From contig CBDCLS010000006.1 of the NCBI GenBank assembly GCA_965218775.1, forward strand, positions 2,914,001-2,978,000: 64,000 bases of DNA, written 5' to 3'. The stretch comes from CAUZIZ01 sp965218775 (GTDB lineage Bacteria; Acidobacteriota; UBA6911; RPQK01; JAJDTT01). Both the position numbers and the translations under genes were made by a program. The notes under the pieces are model-generated. The model was not told where the DNA came from, made no database searches, and was given only the letters and a program-made list of their open reading frames with translations. Of the stretch, positions 15,973-24,547 are shown piece after piece (positions within the stretch are counted from its first letter, which is position 1; each line of letters begins with the position of its first letter).

Positions 15973-17193
15973 TTACTCGTAGTGAAGCGCTTCTATCGGA
16001 TCCAAAGCAGCGGCCCTGTGTGCCGGGTAGTAGCCGAACAAGACACCGATCGCCGCCGAAAAGATAATCGCAACGACGATTGAGTTGGGATCGATGAGGG
16101 TTCGCCAGCCCGCGATCTGAGAGATCCCGTAGGCTCCTCCAACCCCCAGGGCCATGCCTACCAGGCCACCGCAAAGACAAAGGAGGATCGACTCAGCCAA
16201 GAACTGAATGCGGACATGGCCTGGTCGTGCGCCGATAGCCATTCGGATTCCTATCTCCCGAGTCCGCTCGGTAACGGATACCAGCATGATATTCATGATG
16301 CCGATACCTCCGACCAGCAGTGAAACCGCTGCGATGCTTGCCAGCAGTCCGGTCATGACTGCGTTGGTGGCCTCGGCCGCCTCGGCGAACTCGCTGAGAT
16401 TCCGCACCCTGAAGTCATCCTCGTCTCCAGGTCCTAGATTGTGCCGCTGCCGAAGCAGATTCGTAATCTGCTCCTGGGCGGCAAAGCTGGCCCGGGCACT
16501 GACGGCTCCAATCAAGCCCGACTGGACGTAGAGAACGCCTCCCTGAAATTTCTTCTGCACGGTGGTGTAGGGAAGCAAGATGGTATCGTCCTGATCCCGT
16601 CCCCAGTTGTTGGATCCCTTCTTGGCCAGGACACCGAGAACCTGAAAGGGGAGGTTCTTGATGCGGATGGTTTGACCCACCGGATCGCCTCCGCTGAAGA
16701 GTTCATCTACGACCGTCTGGCCCAGCACTGCCACCCGCGAAGCAGCCTTGACGTGACTCTCTTCGAAGAAGGTGCCCTGCACTACCTTCCAGTTGCGGAG
16801 CTCTGGATATACTTCGCTATAACCTTCGAGACGACTATTCCAATTCTGATTTCCGAAGACAACCTGACCCATGCTGGATGCGCTTGGACTCGCTATCTTC
16901 ACCGTCGGCAACTCGGTCTGCATCGCTTCGAAGTCGGCCGCGGTCAACGTATTCATCGTGCCTGAACCGCTGCGCACACCCCAGGAACGCCTACTTCCCG
17001 CACGAATCCAGAGGGTGTTTGTGCCCATCGCCGCAATCTCTTCTTGAACCTGCCGCTGTGCTCCCTTTCCCAGGCTCACCATGGCGATCACTGCACCTAC
17101 CCCGATGATGATGCCGAGCATAGTCAGAAAGGATCTGATCTTGTTTCGACCCAGGGCCTTGAAGGAAATTCGTAGGATCATCCAAAAGCTCAT
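15973..17193 (-). CDS. MacB-type ABC transporter permease
   Basis: 406-aa inner-membrane permease of the MacB/FtsX superfamily: one N-terminal transmembrane helix (SFLTMLGIIIGVGAVIAMVSLG), a large periplasmic domain (about 45-265), and three C-terminal helices (about 278-300, 330-355, 365-390). The family motif GIGIMNIMLVSVTERTREIGIRMAIGA is present. It works with the ATPase at 17270-18028 and the adaptor at 18031-19782 as a mechanotransmission export system, coupling cytoplasmic ATP hydrolysis to periplasmic substrate movement. In classical MacB the ATPase and permease are one chain; here they are split. Gap to the ATPase gene is 76 bp. Confidence 0.93.
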   Translation of the reverse strand: MSFWMILRISFKALGRNKIRSFLTMLGIIIGVGAVIAMVSLGKGAQRQVQEEIAAMGTNTLWIRAGSRRSWGVRSGSGTMNTLTAADFEAMQTELPTVKIASPSASSMGQVVFGNQNWNSRLEGYSEVYPELRNWKVVQGTFFEESHVKAASRVAVLGQTVVDELFSGGDPVGQTIRIKNLPFQVLGVLAKKGSNNWGRDQDDTILLPYTTVQKKFQGGVLYVQSGLIGAVSARASFAAQEQITNLLRQRHNLGPGDEDDFRVRNLSEFAEAAEATNAVMTGLLASIAAVSLLVGGIGIMNIMLVSVTERTREIGIRMAIGARPGHVRIQFLAESILLCLCGGLVGMALGVGGAYGISQIAGWRTLIDPNSIVVAIIFSAAIGVLFGYYPAHRAAALDPIEALHYE

Positions 17194-17269
17194 TGCACTT
17201 GCTCCAGAAAGGTGAGGCAGCCGAAAAAACCCAAAAAGTGAGCCTCTTGACTCAGGGCATTGGCATTTC

Positions 17270-18028
17270 TCACTCGCTCATTGAGTCGCTTACGATGCTT
17301 CCGTCTCTCATCTTGACCACGCGCGAGGCATGAGCGGCGATTTCCCTTTCATGGGTCACCATGACCAGGGTGATTCCTTCCTGGGAGTTGAGATCCTTCA
17401 AGAACCGCATGATCTCATCTGAAGTGGAGCTGTCGAGGTTTCCAGTAGGTTCATCGGCCAGAAGAATAGAAGGTTCGTTGACCAGCGCTCGGGCTACGGC
17501 GACGCGCTGTTGCTGGCCGCCGGAGAGTTGGTTCGGTAGGGCTTTCGCCTTTTCGGGAATGCCCACGACCTCCAAAGCTTCTTCGATGCGTCTGGACCGC
17601 TCTGATTTAGGCACTCCAGAATAGAGCATGGGCGCCTCTACGTTCTCCCAGACCGAGGTGCGGGGGAGCAGGTTGAAGCTTTGGAACATGAAGCCGATCT
17701 TCTGATTGCGAATGTCTGCTCGTTGAGAGGCTGAAAAGGTGGAGACGTCGATTCCGTCCAAAAGATAGACTCCCCGGGTGGGACGATCAAGACATCCTAG
17801 GATGTTGAGCATGGTCGATTTGCCCGAACCCGATGCCCCCATGATTGCTATCAACTGCCCCTGGGGAATCTCCAGCGAGATTCCTCTCATCGCCTCGACT
17901 CTCACCTCACCGGTGTCATAGATCTTCCACACCTGATCGAGTGAGATGAGACCTCGGGCCTGAGCCTTTAGCGTCGCCGGGCTGCTGCCGGCGGCCTCGA
18001 AATGTTCCGAAGGAGCTGTTTCAGCCAA
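17270..18028 (-). CDS. MacB-type ABC transporter ATP-binding protein
   Basis: 252-aa ATPase with Walker A GASGSGKST, signature LSGGQQQRVAVARA, Walker [14 protein letters not shown] and H-loop MVTHEREIAAHA. About 30 extra residues precede the conserved beginning (ISLDQVWKIYDTGEVRVEAM). Gene order adaptor-ATPase-permease on the minus strand, with 2 bp between adaptor and this gene, indicates one operon and a tripartite efflux or export complex. The outer-membrane channel is not in the window. Confidence 0.95.
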   Translation of the reverse strand: MAETAPSEHFEAAGSSPATLKAQARGLISLDQVWKIYDTGEVRVEAMRGISLEIPQGQLIAIMGASGSGKSTMLNILGCLDRPTRGVYLLDGIDVSTFSASQRADIRNQKIGFMFQSFNLLPRTSVWENVEAPMLYSGVPKSERSRRIEEALEVVGIPEKAKALPNQLSGGQQQRVAVARALVNEPSILLADEPTGNLDSSTSDEIMRFLKDLNSQEGITLVMVTHEREIAAHASRVVKMRDGSIVSDSMSE

Positions 18029-18030
18029 GA

Positions 18031-19782
18031 CTAGCGTCCTCTACCCCGCCTGGCGCCCCCGCCTCCTCTACTGGTGCCACCGCTTCGGTTGCCACTGCTT
18101 CTGGTGCGGCGGCCGAAGGCTCCGCTGAAGGGTGATGCAGCCTGTTGAGAGCCGACCTCCTCGTCCATCTTCCAGGTAATGACTCTATCCCCTTTTTCTA
18201 GATTTCCTGCCAGAAGGGCGGTCTCTCGTCCGTCGGTGATCCCCAATTTGACGCGGCGAGGCTCGGGCTGGTCATCCTTCAGGACCCAGAGAATCGCATC
18301 TCTGGCACGGCTCTTTTCCGCCGCCGGAAAGTGAATCTTGGGACCGGCCTGGATTCCGTATAGTTCGATTGTGGAGGTTCGGATCATTGGCCTGAGGTTG
18401 GCTCGCTCGCCCCCTGGACCAAACGAGGAAGGTCGGCCTCCTCTTCTCCCTCCCCAGCCTCGGCCCTGGCCCCTTCCTTTTACGCGACGCCCCTCCGGTC
18501 CGCGCCTTCTCCCCTCCTCTCCAACAGAATCCGGTGGTCGGTCGGAAGCAGCCGACATCGACTTGACGACTTCCGGCGGTTGCTCTGTCGAGGCCGATGC
18601 CGAGAGCGGAGGCAACATTTTCTCGATCTCTTCGCGATCCTTGTCTGCCGGGCGAAAGCGGAGTGCAGCGTTGGCGATCTTCAAGGTGTCCTCTTCACGA
18701 GCCACCGTGAAGGTGACGTTTGCCGTCATTGCCGGCCTCAGCTTCAGCTGCGGGTTGTCGACGTCAATCATCACGTTGTAGACGACGACGTTGGTGGCGC
18801 CCCCTCCGGTACCGGCGGCCGCAGTGGTGCTGGAGGTGTTCGGCAGTTTCGAGCTGAGTCGAATCTCCGAGATTTTTCCCTTGAAGGACTGGCGGGGGAA
18901 GGCGTCCACTGCGAAGTCTACTTCCGCCAGTTCGGAGATGGCACCGATGTCGGCTTCGTCGATCTGAGCGATCACCTGCATTTTGCTGAGGTCGTTGGCG
19001 ATAAGAAAGAGGATCGGAGCCTGGAAGCTGGCGGCCACGGTCTGACCGATATCCACGTTTCGCTCGATGACGACCCCATCGATGGGTGACGTGATGACGG
19101 TGTAGCGCAGGTTGACCCGGGCCATCTTGAGCTCGGCGCTGGCCTGCTTGACGTTTGCTGCTGACTGGTCACGCTGCGCCAGGGCGGAGCGGATCGACGC
19201 TTCCACCTGGCTGACCTGTGCCTTCGCCTGACTAAGGCGAGCCTTGGCCTGGTCCCTAGTGGCCTGGGCGTTTTCCAGTTCCTGCTCTGATATTACCCTA
19301 TCTTTAGAAAGCTCTCGGCTTCGCGTCAGCTGACGCCGTGCCTCCTCCACGGTGACCTGCGCCGCCTCGACATTGGCCTTGCTGCTAATCAGCTCGGCCT
19401 GGCGGTTTAACAGATTGGCGTCGGAACTCTTGACCGCCGCCTGAGCCGTTGCCAGGGAGGCCTTGGCCCTCTCAAGCTGTGCCTCGAAGTTGGCGGGATC
19501 GATGATCGCCAGGGTCTGGCCCTTCTTCACCACGCTGTTGAAATCGGCGTAAAGCTCCTGGACGCGTCCCGAAACCTGGCTTCCCACCTGTACGGTAATG
19601 ACGGCCTGCAGTGTACCGGTGGAGCTGACGGTCCGGCGCACGGAACCGCGAGTGACGTCCACCGTGAGGTACTCCTCTTCGTCTTCGCTGGACCCCGTCC
19701 CCAGGTAGTAATAGCCTGCAGCTACCAGCGCCAACAAAACCACCCCGACCACGACGTATTTACGAGCTCGATTCTTTTTCAC
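18031..19782 (-). CDS. macA: MacA-like periplasmic adaptor (HlyD/RND MFP family)
   Basis: 583-aa membrane-fusion protein: N-terminal anchor (YVVVGVVLLALVAAGYYYLG), a barrel-sandwich hybrid half (VQVGSQVSGRVQELYADFNSVVKKGQTLAIID), a long coiled-coil hairpin (about 95-210; many Ala/Gln/Lys), the second lipoyl half (TVITSPIDGVVIERNVDIGQTV), and beta-barrel and membrane-proximal domains. It is longer than the usual 370-400 aa. The excess is an acidic/Pro segment at about 370-420, a Gly/Arg-rich stretch (about 420-455; GRGQGRGWGGRRGG) and a second Gly/Arg-rich tail at the very end. First gene of the export operon, whose ATPase and permease follow. Confidence 0.9.
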   Translation of the reverse strand: MKKNRARKYVVVGVVLLALVAAGYYYLGTGSSEDEEEYLTVDVTRGSVRRTVSSTGTLQAVITVQVGSQVSGRVQELYADFNSVVKKGQTLAIIDPANFEAQLERAKASLATAQAAVKSSDANLLNRQAELISSKANVEAAQVTVEEARRQLTRSRELSKDRVISEQELENAQATRDQAKARLSQAKAQVSQVEASIRSALAQRDQSAANVKQASAELKMARVNLRYTVITSPIDGVVIERNVDIGQTVAASFQAPILFLIANDLSKMQVIAQIDEADIGAISELAEVDFAVDAFPRQSFKGKISEIRLSSKLPNTSSTTAAAGTGGGATNVVVYNVMIDVDNPQLKLRPAMTANVTFTVAREEDTLKIANAALRFRPADKDREEIEKMLPPLSASASTEQPPEVVKSMSAASDRPPDSVGEEGRRRGPEGRRVKGRGQGRGWGGRRGGRPSSFGPGGERANLRPMIRTSTIELYGIQAGPKIHFPAAEKSRARDAILWVLKDDQPEPRRVKLGITDGRETALLAGNLEKGDRVITWKMDEEVGSQQAASPFSGAFGRRTRSSGNRSGGTSRGGGGARRGRGR

Positions 19783-20520
19783 GATAGCCTATTATACCCG
19801 TTGGTTTCGCAGTTGTTTCAAGGGAATCTCTGGGTCTAAGCTGAAACTTCACCACTGCGCCCGACTTCGGAGTTCGCATGTTCGGTGTTCTGCGGTTTGT
19901 GATTTAGCCTTTTCCCTTGGTTCTGGAGGAGGCAACCGATGAATGTTGAACCGCAGAATATCGAACAAGCGAATTTCGAAGGCTAAGGAAGACGGTTCGG
20001 CGTTCGCAGGTTCGGTGTTCTACGGTTTGTGATTTCGCCTTTTCCTTGCTCTGGAGAAGGCAACCGATAAACGCTAAACCGCAGAATATCGAACAAGCGT
20101 ATTTCGAAGGATTCGGGCAATCACTGCCGTCTGTTGGTGCCAAAGTTTCTTTCTCGAATGGGGCGGCGCAGCTGAGGCCCCACTAACCTGAAACTTGAAT
20201 AGTGAGCAGTGAGCAGTGGTGCAGTGATCACAGTCAGCAGTATCGGAAACAGCTACAGCCAACAGAGAAGCCGCGAACGACTTGGCTGGTCAGTAATATG
20301 AGCCCAAGTTCCGAGGAGAGAGCCGGACAACAGCAAGATCTCTACTAAACCCCACCAAAGTTTCTTCCTGAATGATTCAGTGCTAGCTGGGGTGGGACTG
20401 ACCCGGATCAGGTACGGACTGAACTTTTTTTGAAATGGACCCCCAAGTGTGATTGTCGTCACACAGCTTGTTGTAGGAAGGCCGATATGGAGGGGGACAA
20501 CAAAGAAAGGAGACAGTCAA
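19783..20520. other. Intergenic region with tandem direct repeats and dispersed repeats
   Basis: No gene seen. Two direct copies of a roughly 116-bp unit lie at 19866-19982 and 19996-20110; each contains inverted arms (GTTCGGTGTTCTGCGGTTT against AACCGCAGAATATCGAAC). Then, at about 20152-20195, comes the repeat shared with 11863-11910, followed directly by heptamer repeats (20197-20216). The divergent promoters of the macA operon and of the Tad locus should lie here, but I could not place them with confidence. Confidence 0.7.
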
Positions 20521-20706
20521 ATGGAGAAACTGGTTAGGCTAAGAAACAACGCGAAGAGGCTTGTCCGAGACGAGTCGGGGCAGACCGTTATGGAGTACGC
20601 CCTGATGCTCGTGCTGGTGGCATTGGCCATTTCCGCCGCCTTCCCACCGGTACAGACTGCGATTTCCACAGTCTTCACCGATGTTCAGACCGCGCTTGGC
20701 GGCTAG
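20521..20706 (+). CDS. flp: Flp/Fap-type pilin
   Basis: 61-aa precursor of a Flp major pilin. A basic leader (MEKLVRLRNNAKRLVRDESG) is followed by QTVMEYALMLVLVALAISAAF, the conserved Flp motif with the Glu-Tyr pair and a hydrophobic helix. Processing by a TadV/CpaA-type prepilin peptidase would be expected after the Gly before QTVMEY. AAAGGAGA lies 8 nt upstream of this ATG, which settles the start against a longer in-frame beginning. It opens the Tad locus. A 9-bp GC stem-loop follows 16 bp after the stop. Confidence 0.93.
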   Translation: MEKLVRLRNNAKRLVRDESGQTVMEYALMLVLVALAISAAFPPVQTAISTVFTDVQTALGG

Positions 20707-20721
20707 AAAGACTCTTCGAAT

Positions 20722-20759
20722 GGGTGGCGGTCCACCTTTATAGCCCTTCGCCGCCACCC
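20722..20759 (+). promoter_or_regulatory. GC-rich stem-loop after flp
   Basis: GGGTGGCGG (20722-20730) pairs perfectly with CCGCCACCC (20751-20759) around a 20-nt loop, 16 bp after the flp stop. No T-run follows, so it is more likely an mRNA-stabilising or attenuating structure that raises pilin expression relative to the assembly genes than a full terminator. Confidence 0.5.
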
Positions 20760-20971
20760 GCTCACCTCACCCCAAAGTCTCGGCTGTTTGCCGTTGGCTG
20801 GCAACCGAGAGGGAACGATCCATCCACGAAGCTCCTACGAATCTCTTACCTGTAGGGGCCTTTCAATCTCAAAGCTCAAGCGGTTCTGCAGGTCCTCAAA
20901 CCGGCTGGGCAGACTTACTCTTCGGACAGCGAGCGTAGGAAGAACGGGCTCGGTGGGTACGTAGCTTTTGT

Positions 20972-21049
20972 ATGTCGCATCAACCGATTCAGGCCCACGA
21001 TAAATCGAGTTCGCAGCGTGGAGTCATGGTTGTCGAGGCAGCCTTCTGA
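20972..21049 (+). pseudogene. Truncated tadE-like remnant
   Basis: A 25-codon frame ends SSSQRGVMVVEAAF followed by TGA. The RG-x(2-3)-VE-A-F pattern is the beginning of TadE-type minor pseudopilins (normally continuing into a hydrophobic helix), and the position between flp and the tadG-like gene is where tadE is expected. The frame stops immediately after the motif and no continuation was found in the next 300 bp. Either a degraded gene or a sequence/assembly error. The rest of 20760-21359 shows no gene. Confidence 0.45.
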
Positions 21050-21359
21050 TTCTGGGGGCCCCGCTTCTTCCATCCGGAACTATCAGTCTTACAGGGAGGT
21101 CAGTTTTTCGAAATTTTTATTAATTCCCTCAAGCGTACGGTCGATCTCTTAGGTAGGGAATGAGCGCGGCAATTTTCCGCGTGCATTCTTCCTGTGGCTC
21201 TAGTGTGAGCTTTGGAGCTTGCTGTTGGAACCTGGCTCTGCATCGGTCTTCCGGGGAGATGTTTTCCCGGTGGTCGTTGTTCCCAGGATAATTCCTTCTT
21301 TGGGCCAACGAGATTGATTCGGGCGGCCGCGAGCGTGGGGGCTTCAGCCTGAGGGTGCC

Positions 21360-21842
21360 GTGAAAATCCAAGGGAAAGACGAAGGTTATGTTCCAGCTAC
21401 AGTCGCGCCGAGCCTGGTGGCCCTGTTGGGCTTCGGTGGTTTTGCAGTGGATCTGGGGATGCTCTATAGCGCGCCGGGCGCGGCTCAACGCGCGGCCGAC
21501 GCAGCAGCCCTGGCAGGTGCACTCAGTTTCGTACCTCTGGAACCCCAACCCCAGACGGCTACAGACCGGACCGTGCGGGTAGCGACGAGCAACACGATCT
21601 ATGAGACTACGATCCGGGCGGCCGACGTGACCGATCCTGTGGACGTTCCCAGCCGGCGCGTCACAGTGCAGCTCAACTACTCACAGCCGACCTACCTGGC
21701 ACGTGTTCTGGGAATAAACACCCTCGATATTTCGGTAGGTGGTGGAGGAGGGAGTGGATCCGGTCCGGCACCACCCGAAACAGGACCCTTTGGAGTTCCA
21801 GTGCGTCTGGTTCGATCTGCGTTACAGGAAGAGGATTCATGA
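21360..21842 (+). CDS. TadG-like pilus assembly protein (short)
   Basis: 160-aa protein beginning with the TadG-type segment EGYVPATVAPSLVALLGFGG followed by AVDLGMLYSAPGAAQRAADA and AALAGALSF: a membrane helix followed by the characteristic Ala-rich motif. The C-terminal half has the beta-rich pattern VTVQLNYSQPTYLARVLGIN, then a Gly-rich tail and a Pro-rich end. Typical TadG proteins of several phyla are 300-500 aa; this one is at the short end. Start is GTG with no clear Shine-Dalgarno. The stop overlaps the start of the following cpaE-like gene by 4 nt (ATGA), so translation is probably coupled. Confidence 0.75.
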   Translation: MKIQGKDEGYVPATVAPSLVALLGFGGFAVDLGMLYSAPGAAQRAADAAALAGALSFVPLEPQPQTATDRTVRVATSNTIYETTIRAADVTDPVDVPSRRVTVQLNYSQPTYLARVLGINTLDISVGGGGGSGSGPAPPETGPFGVPVRLVRSALQEEDS

Positions 21843-23023
21843 GTTCAGGTCTGCCCGCTCCCGATATCAGTGTCGGGATCCTCGCACCTTCTCCTGAGAA
21901 ATGCCAGACCTTACGAGGGTCGGTAGAGGGAACCGGCCTAGCCCTAGTGGCGGTGGAAGTCGACCAGCGCGATTTCGAGCAGAGCGATCGGGCGCTTCGC
22001 AACCTCCAGCAGCAGGAACTCGACATCGTCCTGATGGATATCGACGGTGTGGCGAGAGAATTGGACAGTCTGCAGAGACTTCACTCTGCCCTTTCGGAAT
22101 CCTGGATTTTTGTTACCTCTGGGAGCGATGATTCCAGATTCATCATCGAAGCGATGCGGGCTGGCGCTCGCGAGTTTCTACCCAAACCTCTTGAGACACG
22201 GGCCATCTCGGAGGCTATTCAGCGCTACATTGGGGAACGCTACAAGAAGAGAACACCCGATGTTTTCGGAGACCTCCTGTGCGTGATCGGTGCCAAGGGG
22301 GGATGTGGAGCCACCAGCCTCACCATCAACCTGGGTGCCTCGCTGGTGGAGCTCCCCGACCAGCGTGTGGCACTAGTCGACTTGAATCGCCCCTTGGGGG
22401 ACCTGGCGGTGTATCTCAATTTGAAGCCCCAATACTCGGTGGTCGATGCCCTCGCCTCAGCCTCTCGGATCGATAAGGTCTTGCTCGAGAGTTACATGTG
22501 TCAAGCTCACGGAATGGCGGTGCTTCCCGGAAAAAGGGAGTTTGTCGAAGAAGATTTTGGCGACCCCGATTCCCTCGACAGGATGATCCACGTCCTGGAG
22601 GAGGGCTACACGCAAGTTGTGGTTGACCTTCTGGCTGACCCCAAAGCTAGAGAGTTCAAGACGGTGGTGGAAGCCGCGACCGTTCTGATTCTGCCTTTGA
22701 CTCCGGAGCTGCCCGCGATCTGGCGGACCAAGCGACTTCTTGACAGTCTCCGGATTTGGTCGGTTTCCGACAAGGTGCGGCTGGTACTGAACCGGTTCCA
22801 GAAAACAGATGAGATCACACCGGAGGATATCGAGGACGTACTGGAGGTCCCCGTATTCTGGAAGGTTCCGAACAATTACGAAGCTTCCCTGCAGGCAATC
22901 AACGCCGGTCGTCCGCTTGCCTCCATCAGCCGATCGGAGCTGTCGCGGAGCTATCAGCAACTCGCAACTACCCTGACCGGCATCACCCCACCCAAAAAAC
23001 GGCTCGGATTCCTGGGACTCTAG
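21839..23023 (+). CDS. CpaE/TadZ-like pilus assembly ATPase (first copy)
   Basis: 394-aa protein with an N-terminal receiver-like domain (about 10-125; DIVLMDIDGVAREL, EAMRAGAREFLPKPLE) and a C-terminal MinD/ParA-type ATPase (about 140-380). The deviant Walker A reads GAKGGCGATS, so the lysine/GKT part of the canonical KGGxGKT is replaced by GAT, a change seen in TadZ/CpaE proteins that localise the Tad machine at the pole. Other motifs: VALVDLNRPLGD and VVVDLLADPK. ATP hydrolysis is probably weak or absent. The start overlaps the tadG-like stop by 4 nt. A paralogue lies 249 bp downstream. Confidence 0.88.
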   Translation: MSSGLPAPDISVGILAPSPEKCQTLRGSVEGTGLALVAVEVDQRDFEQSDRALRNLQQQELDIVLMDIDGVARELDSLQRLHSALSESWIFVTSGSDDSRFIIEAMRAGAREFLPKPLETRAISEAIQRYIGERYKKRTPDVFGDLLCVIGAKGGCGATSLTINLGASLVELPDQRVALVDLNRPLGDLAVYLNLKPQYSVVDALASASRIDKVLLESYMCQAHGMAVLPGKREFVEEDFGDPDSLDRMIHVLEEGYTQVVVDLLADPKAREFKTVVEAATVLILPLTPELPAIWRTKRLLDSLRIWSVSDKVRLVLNRFQKTDEITPEDIEDVLEVPVFWKVPNNYEASLQAINAGRPLASISRSELSRSYQQLATTLTGITPPKKRLGFLGL

Positions 23024-23272
23024 GAGTCAAACGATCGAAGCAAGAAGGGGGGGAATCGGGGCGCCGGCACTTCGTTTTCTCAGCCAGGAAGATCAGCTGC
23101 CCCGCCGTATAAAGGATGAGCTGGAGAAAGAGGGTTGTCCCTCGAGTGTCCTCATTCCCCCCGGGCTTTCTGCTGAAGTCCCGCTGAGTGGGGTTTTTCC
23201 TGTTCGAGCCACCCCAAACGACATAAAGTTCTTCATCTGGAATACCGATACGGTTGGCGAGGAGATAACGAA

Positions 23273-24502
23273 ATGGCATCAAGTGAGATCAAAGTTGGAA
23301 TTGTTGGGGGCTCCTCGACAGTTCGCGATCACCTTCATACCCAGATAGCTGCGGCCGTTTCAGAGCCCGGTGAAGGAATGGGTTTGTTTACGACCCGCTC
23401 GGTGGCCGAAGTGGAGCTGGTTGACGGGAGTCCGAGCGGTAGCTCAAGCGACGTGTTGGTCCAGGCTGATCCGGAGGTCGTCCTGGTTCATATGGAGGAC
23501 GTCGCGTCTACACTCGGTACCCTTCAATACTTAAGCGAATTGCTTCCCAACGCCCGCCTCATGGTGACTTCGAAAACCAAGAAGTCAGAGGCCGTTATCG
23601 CGACGATGCAAGCAGGGGCCCGCGAGTTCCTGACAGAGCCGGTTTCACCCCAGGACCTGGCCCAGGCTCTTCAACGCTACGTAAGCGAGAAGCGTCGGAC
23701 CGGCAGTGGTGGGCAAATTGGAAAGATCTACAGTGTGATTGCTCCCAAGGGGGGAACCGGCGGAACTACCGTGGCAATTAACATTGCGACCTCTCTGGTC
23801 TCGAATCAGCACGACCAGGTGGCCATCATCGATCTGGACAATTCCAAGGGCGATGTTGCCGGCTATATGAATTTAAGGCCTGAGTATTGCGTAAGCAATG
23901 CTCTCGCCGAGGTTTCGCGATTGGACGAGGTCCTTTTGGATAGCTATATGAGCCGCTCCGATGGGATCTCCGTGCTCGCCGGTATGGAGTCCATAGGAGA
24001 AATTCCCGATCCGGACGGAGTGGTCCAGATACTACGCCAGATGGCGGAGAGCTACAGCCACATACTGGTTGATCTCCCGAGACAGCTACCTAGAGACGTG
24101 CTTCAATCGGTGAGCGAGCTGAGCGAGGCTGTCATCATTGTGCTGACTCCCGAGTTGGCCTCTCTCTGGCACTGCGGACGTCTGCTGCGGACTTTAGAGG
24201 TGTGGGGATTGGGTGAAAAGGTCCGTCTGGTCCTGAATCGTTGTGACAAGCGGGCGGAGATCAGCAGTAGCCAAATCGAAAAAGCACTGGATCATCCCGT
24301 TTACTGGACGCTGCCCAACTGCTATGCCGACTTTACCAACACGGTCAACTCAGGCGAAGCCCTGGGTTCAATGAGTAGTTCAAAGTTGACGCTGAGTGCC
24401 CAGGAGCTTACTCGGCGTCTGACCGGAATCTCCCAGCCGGAGAAGCCTGGAGGTTTCTCTGGGCTCTTCGTTCGACTCAAAGGCCAGGCCAGTCATGCCT
24501 GA
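23273..24502 (+). CDS. CpaE/TadZ-like pilus assembly ATPase (second copy)
   Basis: 409-aa paralogue of the preceding gene with the same plan: receiver-like N-terminus (MQAGAREFLTEPVSPQDLAQ), then a MinD/ParA fold. Walker A is APKGGTGGTT, again without the GKT lysine, followed by VAIIDLDNSKGDVAGYMNL and ILVDLPRQL. Shared endings (LTGITPP / LTGISQP) show that the two derive from one duplication. GGAGATAACGAA precedes the ATG. Two such proteins in one Tad locus suggest a hetero-oligomer or separate polar cues; this is inference. The 249 bp between the copies hold no gene. Confidence 0.88.
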   Translation: MASSEIKVGIVGGSSTVRDHLHTQIAAAVSEPGEGMGLFTTRSVAEVELVDGSPSGSSSDVLVQADPEVVLVHMEDVASTLGTLQYLSELLPNARLMVTSKTKKSEAVIATMQAGAREFLTEPVSPQDLAQALQRYVSEKRRTGSGGQIGKIYSVIAPKGGTGGTTVAINIATSLVSNQHDQVAIIDLDNSKGDVAGYMNLRPEYCVSNALAEVSRLDEVLLDSYMSRSDGISVLAGMESIGEIPDPDGVVQILRQMAESYSHILVDLPRQLPRDVLQSVSELSEAVIIVLTPELASLWHCGRLLRTLEVWGLGEKVRLVLNRCDKRAEISSSQIEKALDHPVYWTLPNCYADFTNTVNSGEALGSMSSSKLTLSAQELTRRLTGISQPEKPGGFSGLFVRLKGQASHA

Positions 24503-24547
24503 CCCAATAAGGCAGTCAGCACTCGATCTAGAGCTCTGTCGAGGACA

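Noticed and set aside
20722..20759. Stem-loop after flp considered as a full terminator
   Set aside because: No T-run follows the stem; the downstream tad genes probably rely on read-through.
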